Assembly: GCA_044433165.1 (NCBI GenBank)
Contig: JAWXTX010000004.1
Location: forward strand, 1-55,463
Direction of reading: 5' to 3'
Length of the DNA stretch: 55,463 nt
From: Ferrimonas sp044433165
Lineage (GTDB): Bacteria; Pseudomonadota; Gammaproteobacteria; Enterobacterales; Shewanellaceae
The translations under genes and the position numbers were made by a program. Shown here one piece after another: positions 18,706 to 27,546 of the stretch. The notes under the pieces are model-generated. The model did no database searches, was not told the DNA's origin, and worked only from the letters and a program-made list of their open reading frames with translations. Position 1 is the first letter of the stretch. The number at the start of each line of letters is the position of its first letter.

Positions 18706-20127
18706 ATGGTGAATAATTACCGAGAACATCGTGGGCTGACTTTCTCTCGGTCACATGGTTTTGCCATATTGTTTCGATTACTTGATATCGTAGTCGTACA
18801 GTGGTCGCTGCAAATTGCTCTATGGTTGCGAAACGAAGACTTGGGTGATGGGCAACTTGTTACTGCCATATTAGCTTCGTTAGCCTATGTTTTTTTTGCC
18901 GAGTCTTTTGATCTTTATCGTTCTTGGCGCTCCACCCGCCAGTACGAAATGTTATTGACCAATTGGATAAGTTGGTTGCTTGCTTGTTTGATGGTGGAGA
19001 TGATCACCTTCTTATTTCCAGAACGATTAGGGGCCGACCGTTTTGTGATGCTGTGGTGGCTTGGAATTGGACTGTTAATGTTTAGCAGTTTACGGATCAC
19101 AGCACGGCAAGTGATTTTTTCATTACGACGACGAGGGTTTAATACCCAACGTGCCGCTATTTTGGGGATCACAGATTCAGGCAAAGCGATGGCGCGCAGT
19201 TTGGAAGAAAATCCACAACTTGGTATTTATTTTATTGGCTTTTTTGATGATCGCTCGCCAAGACGGATTGAAGAAATGGAGGGCAAGGGACCTGCTCCGC
19301 TTGGCAATATGGAGCAAGCACTTCAATTAGCCAAAAATAATGCATTGGATGTGCTGTATATCGCTATGCCGATGCGTGCTGAAAAGCGCATTACCGAGAT
19401 CCTGATGATGTGTGGCGATAGTACGGTTGCGGTGCATATCATTCCTGATTTTTTTGTCTATAACTTATTGCATGCGCGTTGGCATGAAGTGGGAGAGGTT
19501 CAATCACTGAGCGTCTATGACAGTCCATTGGATGATTTAGCAAGCTGGTTCAAACGGATAGAAGACATCATTTTGGCTTCGGTGATTTTACTGTTGGTGG
19601 CCATTCCAATGCTGATCATTACCTTGGCCATTAAATTAACCTCTCCAGGACCGATAATCTTTAAACAATATCGCTATGGTATGGATGGTCGAAAAATTAA
19701 AGTATGGAAATTTCGTTCGATGCATACCATGGAAAATGGTGAAGTGATTAAACAAGCTACCAAAGACGATACACGAGTAACACGATTGGGCGCTTTTTTA
19801 CGTCGGACGTCATTAGATGAATTACCGCAATTTTTTAATGTATTACAAGGGCAAATGTCTGTCGTTGGACCAAGGCCTCATGCGGTTGCCCATAATGAAC
19901 AATATCGTACTTTAATTGGCGGATATATGTTGCGCCACCATATGAAACCTGGGATCACCGGTTGGGCTCAAATTAATGGTTGGCGTGGTGAAACCGACAC
20001 ATTAGAAAAAATGGAAAAACGCCTTGAGTTTGATTTAGCCTACATTCGCAATTGGTCGCTATGGTTAGATATAAAGATAGTTTTCTTAACAATATTTAAA
20101 GGATTTAATGATTCAAATGCCTATTAA
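18706..20127 (+). CDS. Undecaprenyl-phosphate hexose-1-phosphate transferase (WcaJ family)
   Basis: Polyisoprenyl-phosphate hexose-1-phosphate transferase, about 473 residues, that loads the first sugar onto undecaprenyl phosphate and so starts the repeat unit. The N-terminal part has four predicted membrane spans and a CoA-binding-like/Rossmann domain (RAAILGITDSGKAMARSL). A fifth hydrophobic segment (IILASVILLLVAIPMLII) precedes the catalytic sugar transferase domain: KVWKFRSM, the catalytic TSLDELPQFFNVLQGQMS and VVGPRPHAVAHNE. The ATG at 18706 has TAAGG 10 bases upstream; a TTG three codons earlier is less likely. Whether it transfers glucose or galactose is not decided by sequence. Confidence 0.93.
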   Translation: MVNNYREHRGLTFSRSHGFAILFRLLDIVVVQWSLQIALWLRNEDLGDGQLVTAILASLAYVFFAESFDLYRSWRSTRQYEMLLTNWISWLLACLMVEMITFLFPERLGADRFVMLWWLGIGLLMFSSLRITARQVIFSLRRRGFNTQRAAILGITDSGKAMARSLEENPQLGIYFIGFFDDRSPRRIEEMEGKGPAPLGNMEQALQLAKNNALDVLYIAMPMRAEKRITEILMMCGDSTVAVHIIPDFFVYNLLHARWHEVGEVQSLSVYDSPLDDLASWFKRIEDIILASVILLLVAIPMLIITLAIKLTSPGPIIFKQYRYGMDGRKIKVWKFRSMHTMENGEVIKQATKDDTRVTRLGAFLRRTSLDELPQFFNVLQGQMSVVGPRPHAVAHNEQYRTLIGGYMLRHHMKPGITGWAQINGWRGETDTLEKMEKRLEFDLAYIRNWSLWLDIKIVFLTIFKGFNDSNAY

Positions 20128-20138
20128 AGGAAGGCGAA

Positions 20139-21341
20139 ATGGAAACGTTAAAGAACAGGGTTGGATTATTTTTTTGTTTGATATTCTTGGCCTTTCTGCT
20201 AAATGCCAATGAATTTTCACCTGCACCTATTAACTTAATTAATGGTGTACAGTTTGTTCCGGATTTGGATGTGGGACTTGGGTATAACGATAACACAGCC
20301 CGAAGTAATAGTGATAAAACACATAGTTGGTTCTCGCAAGTTACGCCAAGTTTTTATCTTCAACATCAGCGTGAGCGCAGCCGTGTAAAGCTGACTTATC
20401 GATTAGAGAATGGCAAATATTTTAGAAGTAAAGACGATGATTATACCGATCATCTTATTGATTTTAATCTGCTATATCACCTAACTCGCAGACACAGAAT
20501 TGAAACATATTACAATTATTTGCGTGGTCATGAGGCTCGAGGAACCGGAATATTACAAGCAGGGTTTATTTTGGATGATGATAAAGTGGCGAAAACAGAC
20601 ATTCATCATGCTGCCTTTATCTATGGTTATGGTGCTAAAACAGCAAGGATTAATGCGGAGTTTGAAATCGGTAACTATGAAAAAGAATATAGAAATTACT
20701 TAGCAATATCGAGATTTAGAAATAATGAAACAACCAATATTCGTTTTTCACTGTTTTGGCGATTAGCGCCTAAAACTCAATTATTAACAGAATGGCATGG
20801 GTTTGATACGGACTACCGATTTTTAGAGGCCACTGAAGTCACACGAGACAGCCGGAATCAGCGTATTTTTGCCGGCATCCAATGGAACGCGACTGCAAAA
20901 ACATCGGGTTTGATTAAATTAGGGTACGAAAATCGTAATTTTAATGCGGATTCTCGCCAAGATTTTAATGGCTTTGCTTGGAAGGCTAACGTGGTTTGGC
21001 GGCCTAGAACCTATTCGACCATTGAATTTGAAACAGGCAGTCGAGCCAAGGACCCTGATACTTTTGGTGATTATATTCGAGAGGACCGTTATTACTTAAA
21101 CTGGCGCCATGAATGGAAAAAGCGTTTTTCAACAACCATCTCTTTCGATTACCTCGATGAACGCTATACCGGTATAGACCGAAATGATCAACTTTTTGAA
21201 ACAACCATCGGGGTAGTCATTAATTGGCGGCGCTGGTTTAGTACCGAGTTGAGTTACCAATATATCAATCAAGATTCCAATTTTGAGATAGACCGCTATG
21301 ACCAAAATGTCTTGTTGGCATCCGTTCGCATCGCACTATAA
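20139..21341 (+). CDS. Outer-membrane beta-barrel protein of the exopolysaccharide exporter (BBP2-like)
   Basis: A 400-residue protein with a signal peptide (LFFCLIFLAFLLNANEF) followed by FVPDLDVGLGYNDNTARS, a start typical of the putative beta-barrel porin 2 family found in Vps/Eps-type polysaccharide loci. The rest is a run of amphipathic strands with periodic aromatic residues (SRVKLTYRLENGKYF, RHRIETYYNYLRG, FSTELSYQYINQ). It lies between the priming transferase and a short Wza-like gene whose start lies inside this gene (44-bp overlap). Such barrels are thought to be the outer-membrane exit for polymers when the export protein has no membrane-spanning helix. The stretch is visibly more A+T-rich than the flanking manC/manB genes, which may mean separate acquisition. 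Confidence 0.8.
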   Translation: METLKNRVGLFFCLIFLAFLLNANEFSPAPINLINGVQFVPDLDVGLGYNDNTARSNSDKTHSWFSQVTPSFYLQHQRERSRVKLTYRLENGKYFRSKDDDYTDHLIDFNLLYHLTRRHRIETYYNYLRGHEARGTGILQAGFILDDDKVAKTDIHHAAFIYGYGAKTARINAEFEIGNYEKEYRNYLAISRFRNNETTNIRFSLFWRLAPKTQLLTEWHGFDTDYRFLEATEVTRDSRNQRIFAGIQWNATAKTSGLIKLGYENRNFNADSRQDFNGFAWKANVVWRPRTYSTIEFETGSRAKDPDTFGDYIREDRYYLNWRHEWKKRFSTTISFDYLDERYTGIDRNDQLFETTIGVVINWRRWFSTELSYQYINQDSNFEIDRYDQNVLLASVRIAL

Positions 21342-21867
21342 CTATCATTATTTTTTTTGTTGGCTGGCGTTGAGTTGCTTATTTATAAGCCCACTGTTGT
21401 CGGCGAATGCGAATTATCAGCTGAGTGCCGGCGACGTGATTGCCATTCATGTGTACGGTGAGGAAGATTTGACCTTGGAAACTCGGCTAGGGGAGTCGGG
21501 TATGATCAATTACCCCTATCTTGGTTTGCTAAAAGCGAAGGGGTTATCTGTTGCTCAATTAGAACAGCATCTTATTCGTGGCTTAAAAGGCGACTATCTC
21601 ATTAATCCCAGTGTCCACGTAAGTGTGACGGAATATCGCCCTTTTTATATTTATGGGGAAGTAAATCAACCTGGGGGTTACCCCTATCAACCGGGATTAA
21701 CCATTGAGCGTGCTGTTGCATTGGCGGGAGGATTGACTGAACGAGCCTCCACCAATGGGATCACCGTAAATCGAACCGTTGGCCAGCAAAAAACGACCTT
21801 AAAAGTTCGCTTAAATGCATCAGTCTACCCTGATGATTCAATAGTCATAAAAGAGAGTTTTTTTTAA
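21298..21867 (+). CDS. Short Wza-like polysaccharide export (OPX) protein
   Basis: Periplasmic polysaccharide export protein of 189 residues. A hydrophobic export segment (FFCWLALSCLFISPLLSANA) leads into the PES domain (YQLSAGDVIAIHVYGEEDLT with YPYLGLLKAKGLSVAQLE) and one SLBB-type domain (FYIYGEVNQPGGYPYQPGLT, then IERAVALAGGLTERAST). It stops after that domain. Full Wza is about 380 residues with further SLBB domains and a C-terminal outer-membrane helix, both absent here. No convincing lipobox is present. It overlaps the upstream barrel gene by 44 bp and is followed 9 bp later by the Wzc-like gene, so barrel, OPX and co-polymerase form one coupled unit. Confidence 0.88.
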   Translation: MTKMSCWHPFASHYNYHYFFCWLALSCLFISPLLSANANYQLSAGDVIAIHVYGEEDLTLETRLGESGMINYPYLGLLKAKGLSVAQLEQHLIRGLKGDYLINPSVHVSVTEYRPFYIYGEVNQPGGYPYQPGLTIERAVALAGGLTERASTNGITVNRTVGQQKTTLKVRLNASVYPDDSIVIKESFF

Positions 21868-21876
21868 GAGGTGCAA

Positions 21877-24132
21877 ATGTCCAATATGGCAATCAAAGTG
21901 GACAATGACCTATTTATACAAGAAAAAGATATTGATATAGGGTATTACCTACAGGTGTTATGGCGCTACAAGTGGCGCATTACAGTTTTGGCTTTTGCGG
22001 TTACCGCGATGGCAGCGCTGCTGATGATGAATGTCTCAGCAATGTATTTTTCAAAAAGTCGGTTAATGATTGAGTCGGAACAAGCCAAAGCGGTATCGAT
22101 TGACGATGTTTATGGCTTGGACTCATCACGCAAAGAATACCTGCAGACACAATTTGAAATTATAAAGAGTCGCCGTTTGGCGGAACGCGCCATCGAGCGC
22201 ATGAACTTAATGGTGCACCCTGAGTTTTTGCCCAAGGGGCGGCCAGCTTGGCAGCAATGGTTGTTAAGTTATGTAAGTACGGCACCAAACCAAGATCCGG
22301 TAGACGCGTTGTGGGAGCAGCTTGAACAGCAATTAAGTTGGTTGCCACTTAATTGGGAACGAGCTGCAGTTGATCCTGTGGCGGCATTAAAGCGACGGCG
22401 TACTTTATTGCTTGCGGATTTTCGTAGCAGATTGGTGGTTAATCCGGTGCCGAACACGCAATTAGTGGATATTGGCTTTTATGCTGAAGATCCACAATTG
22501 GCAGCAATTGTTGCTAATGGTATGGGTGATTTGTATATCGAAAATCATTTGGATGCGAAATTAAGTGTGACGCGCAAGGCGTCAGAGTGGCTGAGTATTC
22601 GCTTAGAAGAATTATTGGTTGGGCTGCGTTTATCTGAAGAGCGTTTGCAAAGTTTTAAGGAGCGAGAGGGGCTGCTCGATATCGATGGGAATGTTGGACT
22701 AGTTAGCCGAGAGATGAGCGAGTTGACCACACAATTAGCCCTTGCTCGGCAAAAACGCGATGACGCTCGATCATTGCTCAATATTGTCCGTAGCCGAGGC
22801 GCTAATAACCTCGATGATTTGGGTGGGCTTGCTGAAATCAGTAGCCATCGAATCATCCAAGAAATGCAAAAATCCGAAGTAACTGCCGCCGCGAATGTTG
22901 CAGAGCTCTCTAAACGGTATGGCCCCAAACATAATAAAATGATCGCGGCTAAAGCACAGCTTAACGAGGTGCGTTCAACCATCACAGGCCAAGTACGTAA
23001 ATTAATCAGCGGTATTGAGCAGGAATATCAAACGTTGCAAGCTTCCACGCAATCATTGGAGCGTCAGCTGGCAAGAGCAAAGGCGCAATACCAAGATCAG
23101 AGCCGAGTGGAAGTGGAATACCGTGAACTGCAGCGAGAGGTAGAGTCCAATCGCCGAATTTACGAAACCTTTCTTAATCGTATGAAAGAGACCGGAGCCG
23201 TTGCAGATTTTAATGCCGCCCATGCTCGCTTTACCGATAAAGCCGAAGCTTCAATGTTTCCCGCTAAACCCAATAAAAAGCTCACATTGGCTATGGTGTT
23301 TACGGCTACTCTTATTCTGGGTTGTATGGTTGCTTTAGCACACAACGCCATTACCGACACCATTACGGCAGGGGATCAAGTTGAAAGTAAACTGTCAGCC
23401 AAGCTGCTAGGCGTTATTCCGCTGCAAAAAGCGAAAGTAGCTTTGAATGCGGAGCACTTTTTCAGTGAAGAGGCGAGCAGTTTTGCTGAAGCTTGGCGTA
23501 CCGTTCGAACCAGCTATTTATTAGCGCACGTTGACGATGGTGCGAAGCGGGTATGTATTACCTCAACTGTGCCAGGAGAAGGTAAAAGTACCTCTTCGTT
23601 AAATTTTGCACTAGCGTTATCACAGTTAGAAAAGGTGTTATTAATAGAAGCGGATCTCCGTAAACCGGTTTTGGGCGATATGCTCTCTCTTCCGCGTTAC
23701 CAGCCGGGGTTATCAAATCTTGTCACGGGCACACATACTAGTACCGATTGCATTTATCGAGTACCCGATACCAGTTTGGATGTGATGGTTGCAGGCAATG
23801 AGGTTTCGAACCCATTAGAGCTGCTGGCATCAGCCCAGTTTAAAATGCTGATTGAACAGCTTCCTCAACGCTATGATCGCATCATTATTGATACCGCCCC
23901 CATTGATGTAGTCAGCGATGCTTTGTTGGTATCGCGCTTGGTCGATAGCACCCTTTATGTTGTGAAATATGGAAAAGTACAACGCACCTTGATCCGTCGT
24001 TCCTTGGCGCGTTTATTTGCAGCACACGCCAAAATTGATGGAGTTGTACTCAATGGAATACCAAGAGAGCAAACCGCGTATCGACATTATAAAAGCTACT
24101 ACGGCAGTCATAAAAAGGCAGAACACGGATAA
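21877..24132 (+). CDS. Wzc-type polysaccharide co-polymerase and tyrosine autokinase
   Basis: Inner-membrane chain-length regulator with a cytoplasmic BY-kinase, about 751 residues. It has a Wzz domain near the N-terminus (DIDIGYYLQVLWRYKWRI, TM1 following), a long periplasmic coiled-coil region (ARQKRDDARSLLNIVRSRG to VEYRELQREVESNRRIYETF), TM2 (LAMVFTATLILGCMVALA), then the kinase: Walker A STVPGEGKSTSS, Walker A' LLIEADLRKP, Walker B RIIIDTAPIDVVSD. The tail holds four tyrosines (YRHYKSYYG), the usual autophosphorylation cluster. ATG 21877 with AAGAGG upstream is preferred to the GTG at 21871. Last gene of the rightward arm; no low-molecular-weight phosphatase (Wzb) is seen in the window. 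Confidence 0.94.
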   Translation: MSNMAIKVDNDLFIQEKDIDIGYYLQVLWRYKWRITVLAFAVTAMAALLMMNVSAMYFSKSRLMIESEQAKAVSIDDVYGLDSSRKEYLQTQFEIIKSRRLAERAIERMNLMVHPEFLPKGRPAWQQWLLSYVSTAPNQDPVDALWEQLEQQLSWLPLNWERAAVDPVAALKRRRTLLLADFRSRLVVNPVPNTQLVDIGFYAEDPQLAAIVANGMGDLYIENHLDAKLSVTRKASEWLSIRLEELLVGLRLSEERLQSFKEREGLLDIDGNVGLVSREMSELTTQLALARQKRDDARSLLNIVRSRGANNLDDLGGLAEISSHRIIQEMQKSEVTAAANVAELSKRYGPKHNKMIAAKAQLNEVRSTITGQVRKLISGIEQEYQTLQASTQSLERQLARAKAQYQDQSRVEVEYRELQREVESNRRIYETFLNRMKETGAVADFNAAHARFTDKAEASMFPAKPNKKLTLAMVFTATLILGCMVALAHNAITDTITAGDQVESKLSAKLLGVIPLQKAKVALNAEHFFSEEASSFAEAWRTVRTSYLLAHVDDGAKRVCITSTVPGEGKSTSSLNFALALSQLEKVLLIEADLRKPVLGDMLSLPRYQPGLSNLVTGTHTSTDCIYRVPDTSLDVMVAGNEVSNPLELLASAQFKMLIEQLPQRYDRIIIDTAPIDVVSDALLVSRLVDSTLYVVKYGKVQRTLIRRSLARLFAAHAKIDGVVLNGIPREQTAYRHYKSYYGSHKKAEHG

Positions 24133-24282
24133 AGAAATTAGGAAGCCAACTAGGGTGATTGTGTGAATGCGCTTAAGGCGGTCAAAGGCATTGCTAAATC
24201 ACTCAAAACAGGCATAATGCGTTCAAAATATGAAGTTATCGCAATAAGTTAGTATTCATTGATAAAAAGTCAGTAAGTGCGC

Positions 24283-24310
24283 TTGCGTATAACGCTCATT
24301 GGCGTATAAT
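24283..24310 (+). promoter_or_regulatory. Sigma70-type promoter of the S10 operon
   Basis: TTGCGT (24283-24288) and a perfect TATAAT (24305-24310) are 16 bases apart, about 180 bp before rpsJ. Transcription would start near 24317 and give a long untranslated leader. The 150 bases between wzc and this promoter show no clear terminator and no gene. Confidence 0.8.
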
Positions 24311-24316
24311 TCGTCC

Positions 24317-24492
24317 ACTGTCGCAATAGCGCAGTGACTGTGAAAGCAGTATTGAGTAACAATACAATATGTATTGTTAATACAGCGGCTCCGATTTGGA
24401 GTCGAATGTCTGGTGAATCATCGTCTCCCTTCTGTATTTTTAGAGTAGTGGGGCGGTCGGTTTGTGTATTTTTTAGAGTGGAGCTCTGGTCA
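24317..24492 (+). ncRNA. S10-operon mRNA leader (probable L4-responsive leader)
   Basis: About 175 untranslated bases precede rpsJ. Two clear hairpins are visible: aacaatac/gtattgtt (24358-24378) and cggctcc/ggagtcg with a 5-nt loop (24386-24404), then a T-rich stretch and gtattttttagag shortly before the ribosome-binding site. In enterobacteria and relatives, ribosomal protein L4 (encoded two genes downstream) binds this leader and represses the operon. That this leader works the same way is inferred from position and length, not from a motif match. Confidence 0.5.
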
Positions 24493-24804
24493 ATGCAGAA
24501 CCAAAGAATCCGTATCCGCTTGAAGGCGTTCGATCATCGTCTGATCGATCAGTCCACCGCGGAAATCGTTGAGACTGCGAAGCGTACAGGTGCTCAAGTT
24601 CGCGGGCCTATCCCGCTGCCCACCCGTAAAGAACGCTATACCGTACTGATTTCTCCTCACGTGAACAAAGATGCACGTGATCAATATGAAATCCGTACTC
24701 ACAAGCGTTTGGTGGACATTGTTGAGCCTACCGACAAGACTGTTGATGCATTAATGCGTCTGGATCTGGCTGCAGGCGTAGACGTGCAGATCAGCCTAGG
24801 TTAA
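24493..24804 (+). CDS. rpsJ: 30S ribosomal protein S10
   Basis: First gene of the S10 operon, 103 residues, the usual length. Starts MQNQRIRIRLKAFDHRLIDQ and holds GPIPLPTRKERYTVLISPHV and RTHKRLVDIVEPTDKTVDAL. S10 sits in the 30S head and as NusE joins the NusB antitermination complex. The ATG at 24493 is chosen over an in-frame start at 24334 because the extra 53 residues are leader sequence. Codon use from here to rplQ is strongly biased (CGT, CTG, GGT), unlike the polysaccharide genes upstream. Confidence 0.98.
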   Translation: MQNQRIRIRLKAFDHRLIDQSTAEIVETAKRTGAQVRGPIPLPTRKERYTVLISPHVNKDARDQYEIRTHKRLVDIVEPTDKTVDALMRLDLAAGVDVQISLG

Positions 24805-24836
24805 TCCTTAGGCTCGGTAAATAGAGGTTTTTTATA

Positions 24837-25475
24837 ATGGCTATCGGTCTTGTAGGTCGCAAAGTAGGTATGACTCGCATCTTCACTGAAGATGGCGTTT
24901 CTATCCCTGTGACCGTTATCGAAGTAGAACCGAACCGTGTAACCCAAATCAAAGGTCTGGATAGCGATGGTTACAACGCTATTCAAGTGACCGTGGGTGC
25001 TAAAAAAGCATCTCACGTGAACAAGCCTGAAGCGGGCCACTTTGCTAAAGCTGGCGTAGAAGCTGGTCGTGGCTTGTGGGAACACCGTCTGGGTGCAGGT
25101 GAAGGTGAAGGCATCGAACTGGGTGCTGAGCTGAAAGTCGACATCTTTGCTGATGTTGCAAAAGTAGACGTTACCGGTCAATCAAAAGGTAAGGGTTTCC
25201 AAGGTGCCATTAAGCGCTGGAACTTCCGTACTCAAGATATGACTCACGGTAACTCCTTGAGCCACCGTGCTCCTGGTTCAATTGGTCAAAACCAATCACC
25301 AGGTAAGGTATTCAAGGGCAAGAAAATGGCTGGCCACATGGGCGCTGAGCAGGTAACTACTCAGAACCTAGAGTTGGTGCGCGTAGACGCTGAACGTAAC
25401 CTGCTGCTGATCAAAGGTGCCGTACCTGGCGCTAATGGCGGTAACGTTATCGTTAAGCCTGCCGTTAAAGCGTAA
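24837..25475 (+). CDS. rplC: 50S ribosomal protein L3
   Basis: L3 of 212 residues, an early-assembly 23S rRNA-binding protein near the peptidyl transferase centre. Starts MAIGLVGRKVGMTRIFTEDG; contains GKGFQGAIKRWNF and the conserved loop RAPGSIGQNQSPGKVFKGKK with the glutamine that PrmB methylates in Escherichia coli (QNQ). Second gene of the S10 operon, 32 bp after rpsJ. Confidence 0.98.
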   Translation: MAIGLVGRKVGMTRIFTEDGVSIPVTVIEVEPNRVTQIKGLDSDGYNAIQVTVGAKKASHVNKPEAGHFAKAGVEAGRGLWEHRLGAGEGEGIELGAELKVDIFADVAKVDVTGQSKGKGFQGAIKRWNFRTQDMTHGNSLSHRAPGSIGQNQSPGKVFKGKKMAGHMGAEQVTTQNLELVRVDAERNLLLIKGAVPGANGGNVIVKPAVKA

Positions 25476-25492
25476 CGTCTGAGGAGATAGTA

Positions 25493-26098
25493 ATGGAATT
25501 GGTATTGAAAGACGCTCAGAGCGCTCTTGAAGTTTCCGAAACTACCTTCGGTCGTGAATTCAATGAAGCTTTGGTACACCAGGTAGTAGTAGCGTTTGCT
25601 GCTAACGCCCGTCAAGGTACCCGCGCTCAGAAGACCCGCGCTGAAGTGGCTGGCACTGGCAAAAAGCCATGGCGTCAGAAAGGTACTGGCCGTGCTCGCG
25701 CCGGTACTGTTAAGAGCCCAATCTGGCGTTCTGGTGGCGTAACTTTCGCTGCTAAACCGCAAGATCACGGCCAAAAAGTAAACAAAAAGATGTACCGCGC
25801 CGCTCTGCGCAGCATTTTGTCTGAGCTGGTACGTCAAGATCGTCTGATCGTTGTTGAGAACTTCACTGTTGAAGCACCTAAGACCAAAGAGTTGGTTGCC
25901 AAGCTGAAAGAGATGGAATTAAACGACGTACTGATCGTGACTGCAGAAGTAGACGAGAACTTGTTCTTGGCTTCTCGCAACCTGTACAAGGTTGACGCAC
26001 GTGACGTAGACGGCATCGATCCGGTTAGCCTGATCGCGTTTGATAAGGTGCTGATGACTGCTGCTGCAGTTAAGCAGATTGAGGAGAAGCTGGCATGA
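25493..26098 (+). CDS. rplD: 50S ribosomal protein L4
   Basis: L4, 201 residues, lines the peptide exit tunnel and in relatives represses the S10 operon through its leader. Key segments: the extended loop GTRAQKTRAEVAGTGKKPW with RQKGTGRARAG, and IWRSGGVTFAAKPQDHGQKV. Its stop overlaps the rplW start by 4 bp (ATGA), coupling their translation. Confidence 0.98.
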   Translation: MELVLKDAQSALEVSETTFGREFNEALVHQVVVAFAANARQGTRAQKTRAEVAGTGKKPWRQKGTGRARAGTVKSPIWRSGGVTFAAKPQDHGQKVNKKMYRAALRSILSELVRQDRLIVVENFTVEAPKTKELVAKLKEMELNDVLIVTAEVDENLFLASRNLYKVDARDVDGIDPVSLIAFDKVLMTAAAVKQIEEKLA

Positions 26099-26400
26099 TC
26101 CGTGAAGAACGTTTGCTGAAAGTGCTGCTGGCTCCACACATCTCTGAAAAGAGCACCATGGCTGCTGAACTGAACAACACTGTTGTTTTTAAAGTAGCTT
26201 TGGACGCGACTAAAGCTGAGATCAAAGCAGCGGTTCAAAAGCTGTTCGAAGTTGAAGTTACCGGTGTTCGCACCGCCGTAGTTAAAGGCAAGACTAAGCG
26301 TACAGGCGCTCGTTTCGGTCGTCGTTCCGACTGGAAAAAAGCGTACGTTACTCTGGCTGAAGGCGCGGAAATCGACTTCGTCGATGGCGGCGCTGAATAA
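26095..26400 (+). CDS. rplW: 50S ribosomal protein L23
   Basis: L23, 101 residues, at the tunnel exit, where trigger factor and SRP dock. Contains VLLAPHISEKSTMAAE, VFKVALDATKAEIKAAVQKL and KGKTKRTGARFGRRSDWKKA. The ATG overlaps the rplD stop (26095-26098). Length matches the family. Confidence 0.98.
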   Translation: MIREERLLKVLLAPHISEKSTMAAELNNTVVFKVALDATKAEIKAAVQKLFEVEVTGVRTAVVKGKTKRTGARFGRRSDWKKAYVTLAEGAEIDFVDGGAE

Positions 26401-26417
26401 GCAGTAGGAGTTTAGAA

Positions 26418-27242
26418 ATGGCTATTGTTAAGTGTAAGCCTACCTCTGCAGGCCGTCGCCACGTAACCAAAGTGGTTAACGCTGAACTGCACAAAGGTAA
26501 GCCTCACGCCGCCTTGCTGGACAAAAAGTCCAAGTCTGGTGGTCGTAACAACGCTGGTCGTATTACCACTCGCCACATTGGCGGTGGTCACAAGCAGCAC
26601 TACCGTATTGTTGACTTTAAGCGCAACAAAGATGGCATCCCAGCCAAGGTAGAGCGCATTGAATACGATCCAAACCGTAGCGCAAACATCGCGCTAGTTC
26701 TGTACGCAGACGGTGAGCGTCGTTATATCCTGGCTCCTAAGGGCCTGCATGCTGGCGACAGCATCATGTCTGGTCAAGAAGCCGATATTAAAGCGGGTAA
26801 CGCCCTGCCAATGCGTAATATTCCTGTAGGTTCTACCGTTCACAACGTAGAACTGCAACCAGGTAAAGGTGGTCAGCTGGCTCGTTCCGCTGGTGCCTAC
26901 GCACAAATCGTTGCTCGTGATGGTGTTTACGTAACCCTGCGTCTTCGCTCTGGCGAAATGCGCAAAGTACAGGCTGAAGGCCGCGCTACTTTGGGTGAAG
27001 TTGGTAACGCCGAACACATGCTGCGTCAGCTTGGTAAAGCTGGTGCTAACCGCTGGCGCGGTGTTCGTCCGACCGTTCGTGGTGTTGCCATGAACCCGGT
27101 TGATCACCCACACGGTGGTGGTGAAGGTCGTACTTCTGGTGGTCGTCATCCTGTAACTCCATGGGGTGTACCAACCAAAGGTAAGAAGACCCGCAGCAAC
27201 AAGCGTACTGACAAGTTCATCGTACGCCGTCGTACTAAGTAA
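26418..27242 (+). CDS. rplB: 50S ribosomal protein L2
   Basis: L2, 274 residues, needed for subunit association and peptidyl transferase activity. Contains KSGGRNNAGRITTRHIGGGH, and near the end RGVAMNPVDHPHGGGEGRTS, including the conserved histidine region beside the peptidyl transferase centre. Preceded by a ribosome-binding site AGTAGGAG. Confidence 0.98.
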   Translation: MAIVKCKPTSAGRRHVTKVVNAELHKGKPHAALLDKKSKSGGRNNAGRITTRHIGGGHKQHYRIVDFKRNKDGIPAKVERIEYDPNRSANIALVLYADGERRYILAPKGLHAGDSIMSGQEADIKAGNALPMRNIPVGSTVHNVELQPGKGGQLARSAGAYAQIVARDGVYVTLRLRSGEMRKVQAEGRATLGEVGNAEHMLRQLGKAGANRWRGVRPTVRGVAMNPVDHPHGGGEGRTSGGRHPVTPWGVPTKGKKTRSNKRTDKFIVRRRTK

Positions 27243-27257
27243 TTTAGAGGATTCACC

Positions 27258-27536
27258 ATGCCACGTTCTCTCAAGAAAGGTCCATTTATCGACCTGCACT
27301 TGCTGAAGAAGGTAGAGAAAGCGGTGGAAAGCGGAGACAAAAAGCCTGTTAAGACTTGGTCCCGTCGTTCGATGATCATTCCTGATATGATTGGTCTCAC
27401 CATCGCTGTCCATAATGGTCGCCAACATGTTCCAGTTTTCGTAACTGAAGACATGATTGGCCATAAACTGGGCGAATTTGCGCCGACTCGCACTTACCGT
27501 GGCCATGCTGCGGATAAGAAAGCGAAGAAACGCTAA
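27258..27536 (+). CDS. rpsS: 30S ribosomal protein S19
   Basis: S19, 92 residues, in the 30S head with S13. Starts MPRSLKKGPFIDLHLLKKVE and contains TWSRRSMIIPDMIGLTIAVH and KLGEFAPTRTYRGHAADKK. Follows rplB by 15 bp; AGAGGA lies upstream. Confidence 0.98.
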   Translation: MPRSLKKGPFIDLHLLKKVEKAVESGDKKPVKTWSRRSMIIPDMIGLTIAVHNGRQHVPVFVTEDMIGHKLGEFAPTRTYRGHAADKKAKKR

Positions 27537-27546
27537 GGGGTTGAAG

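Noticed and set aside
24334..24492. N-terminal extension of rpsJ
   Set aside because: The extra residues match no S10 protein, and the stretch is the structured leader downstream of a clear promoter.
26694..27506. Long antisense open frame (270 codons) over rplB and rpsS
   Set aside because: It arises from the strong codon bias of the ribosomal genes; no ribosome-binding site and no family resemblance.
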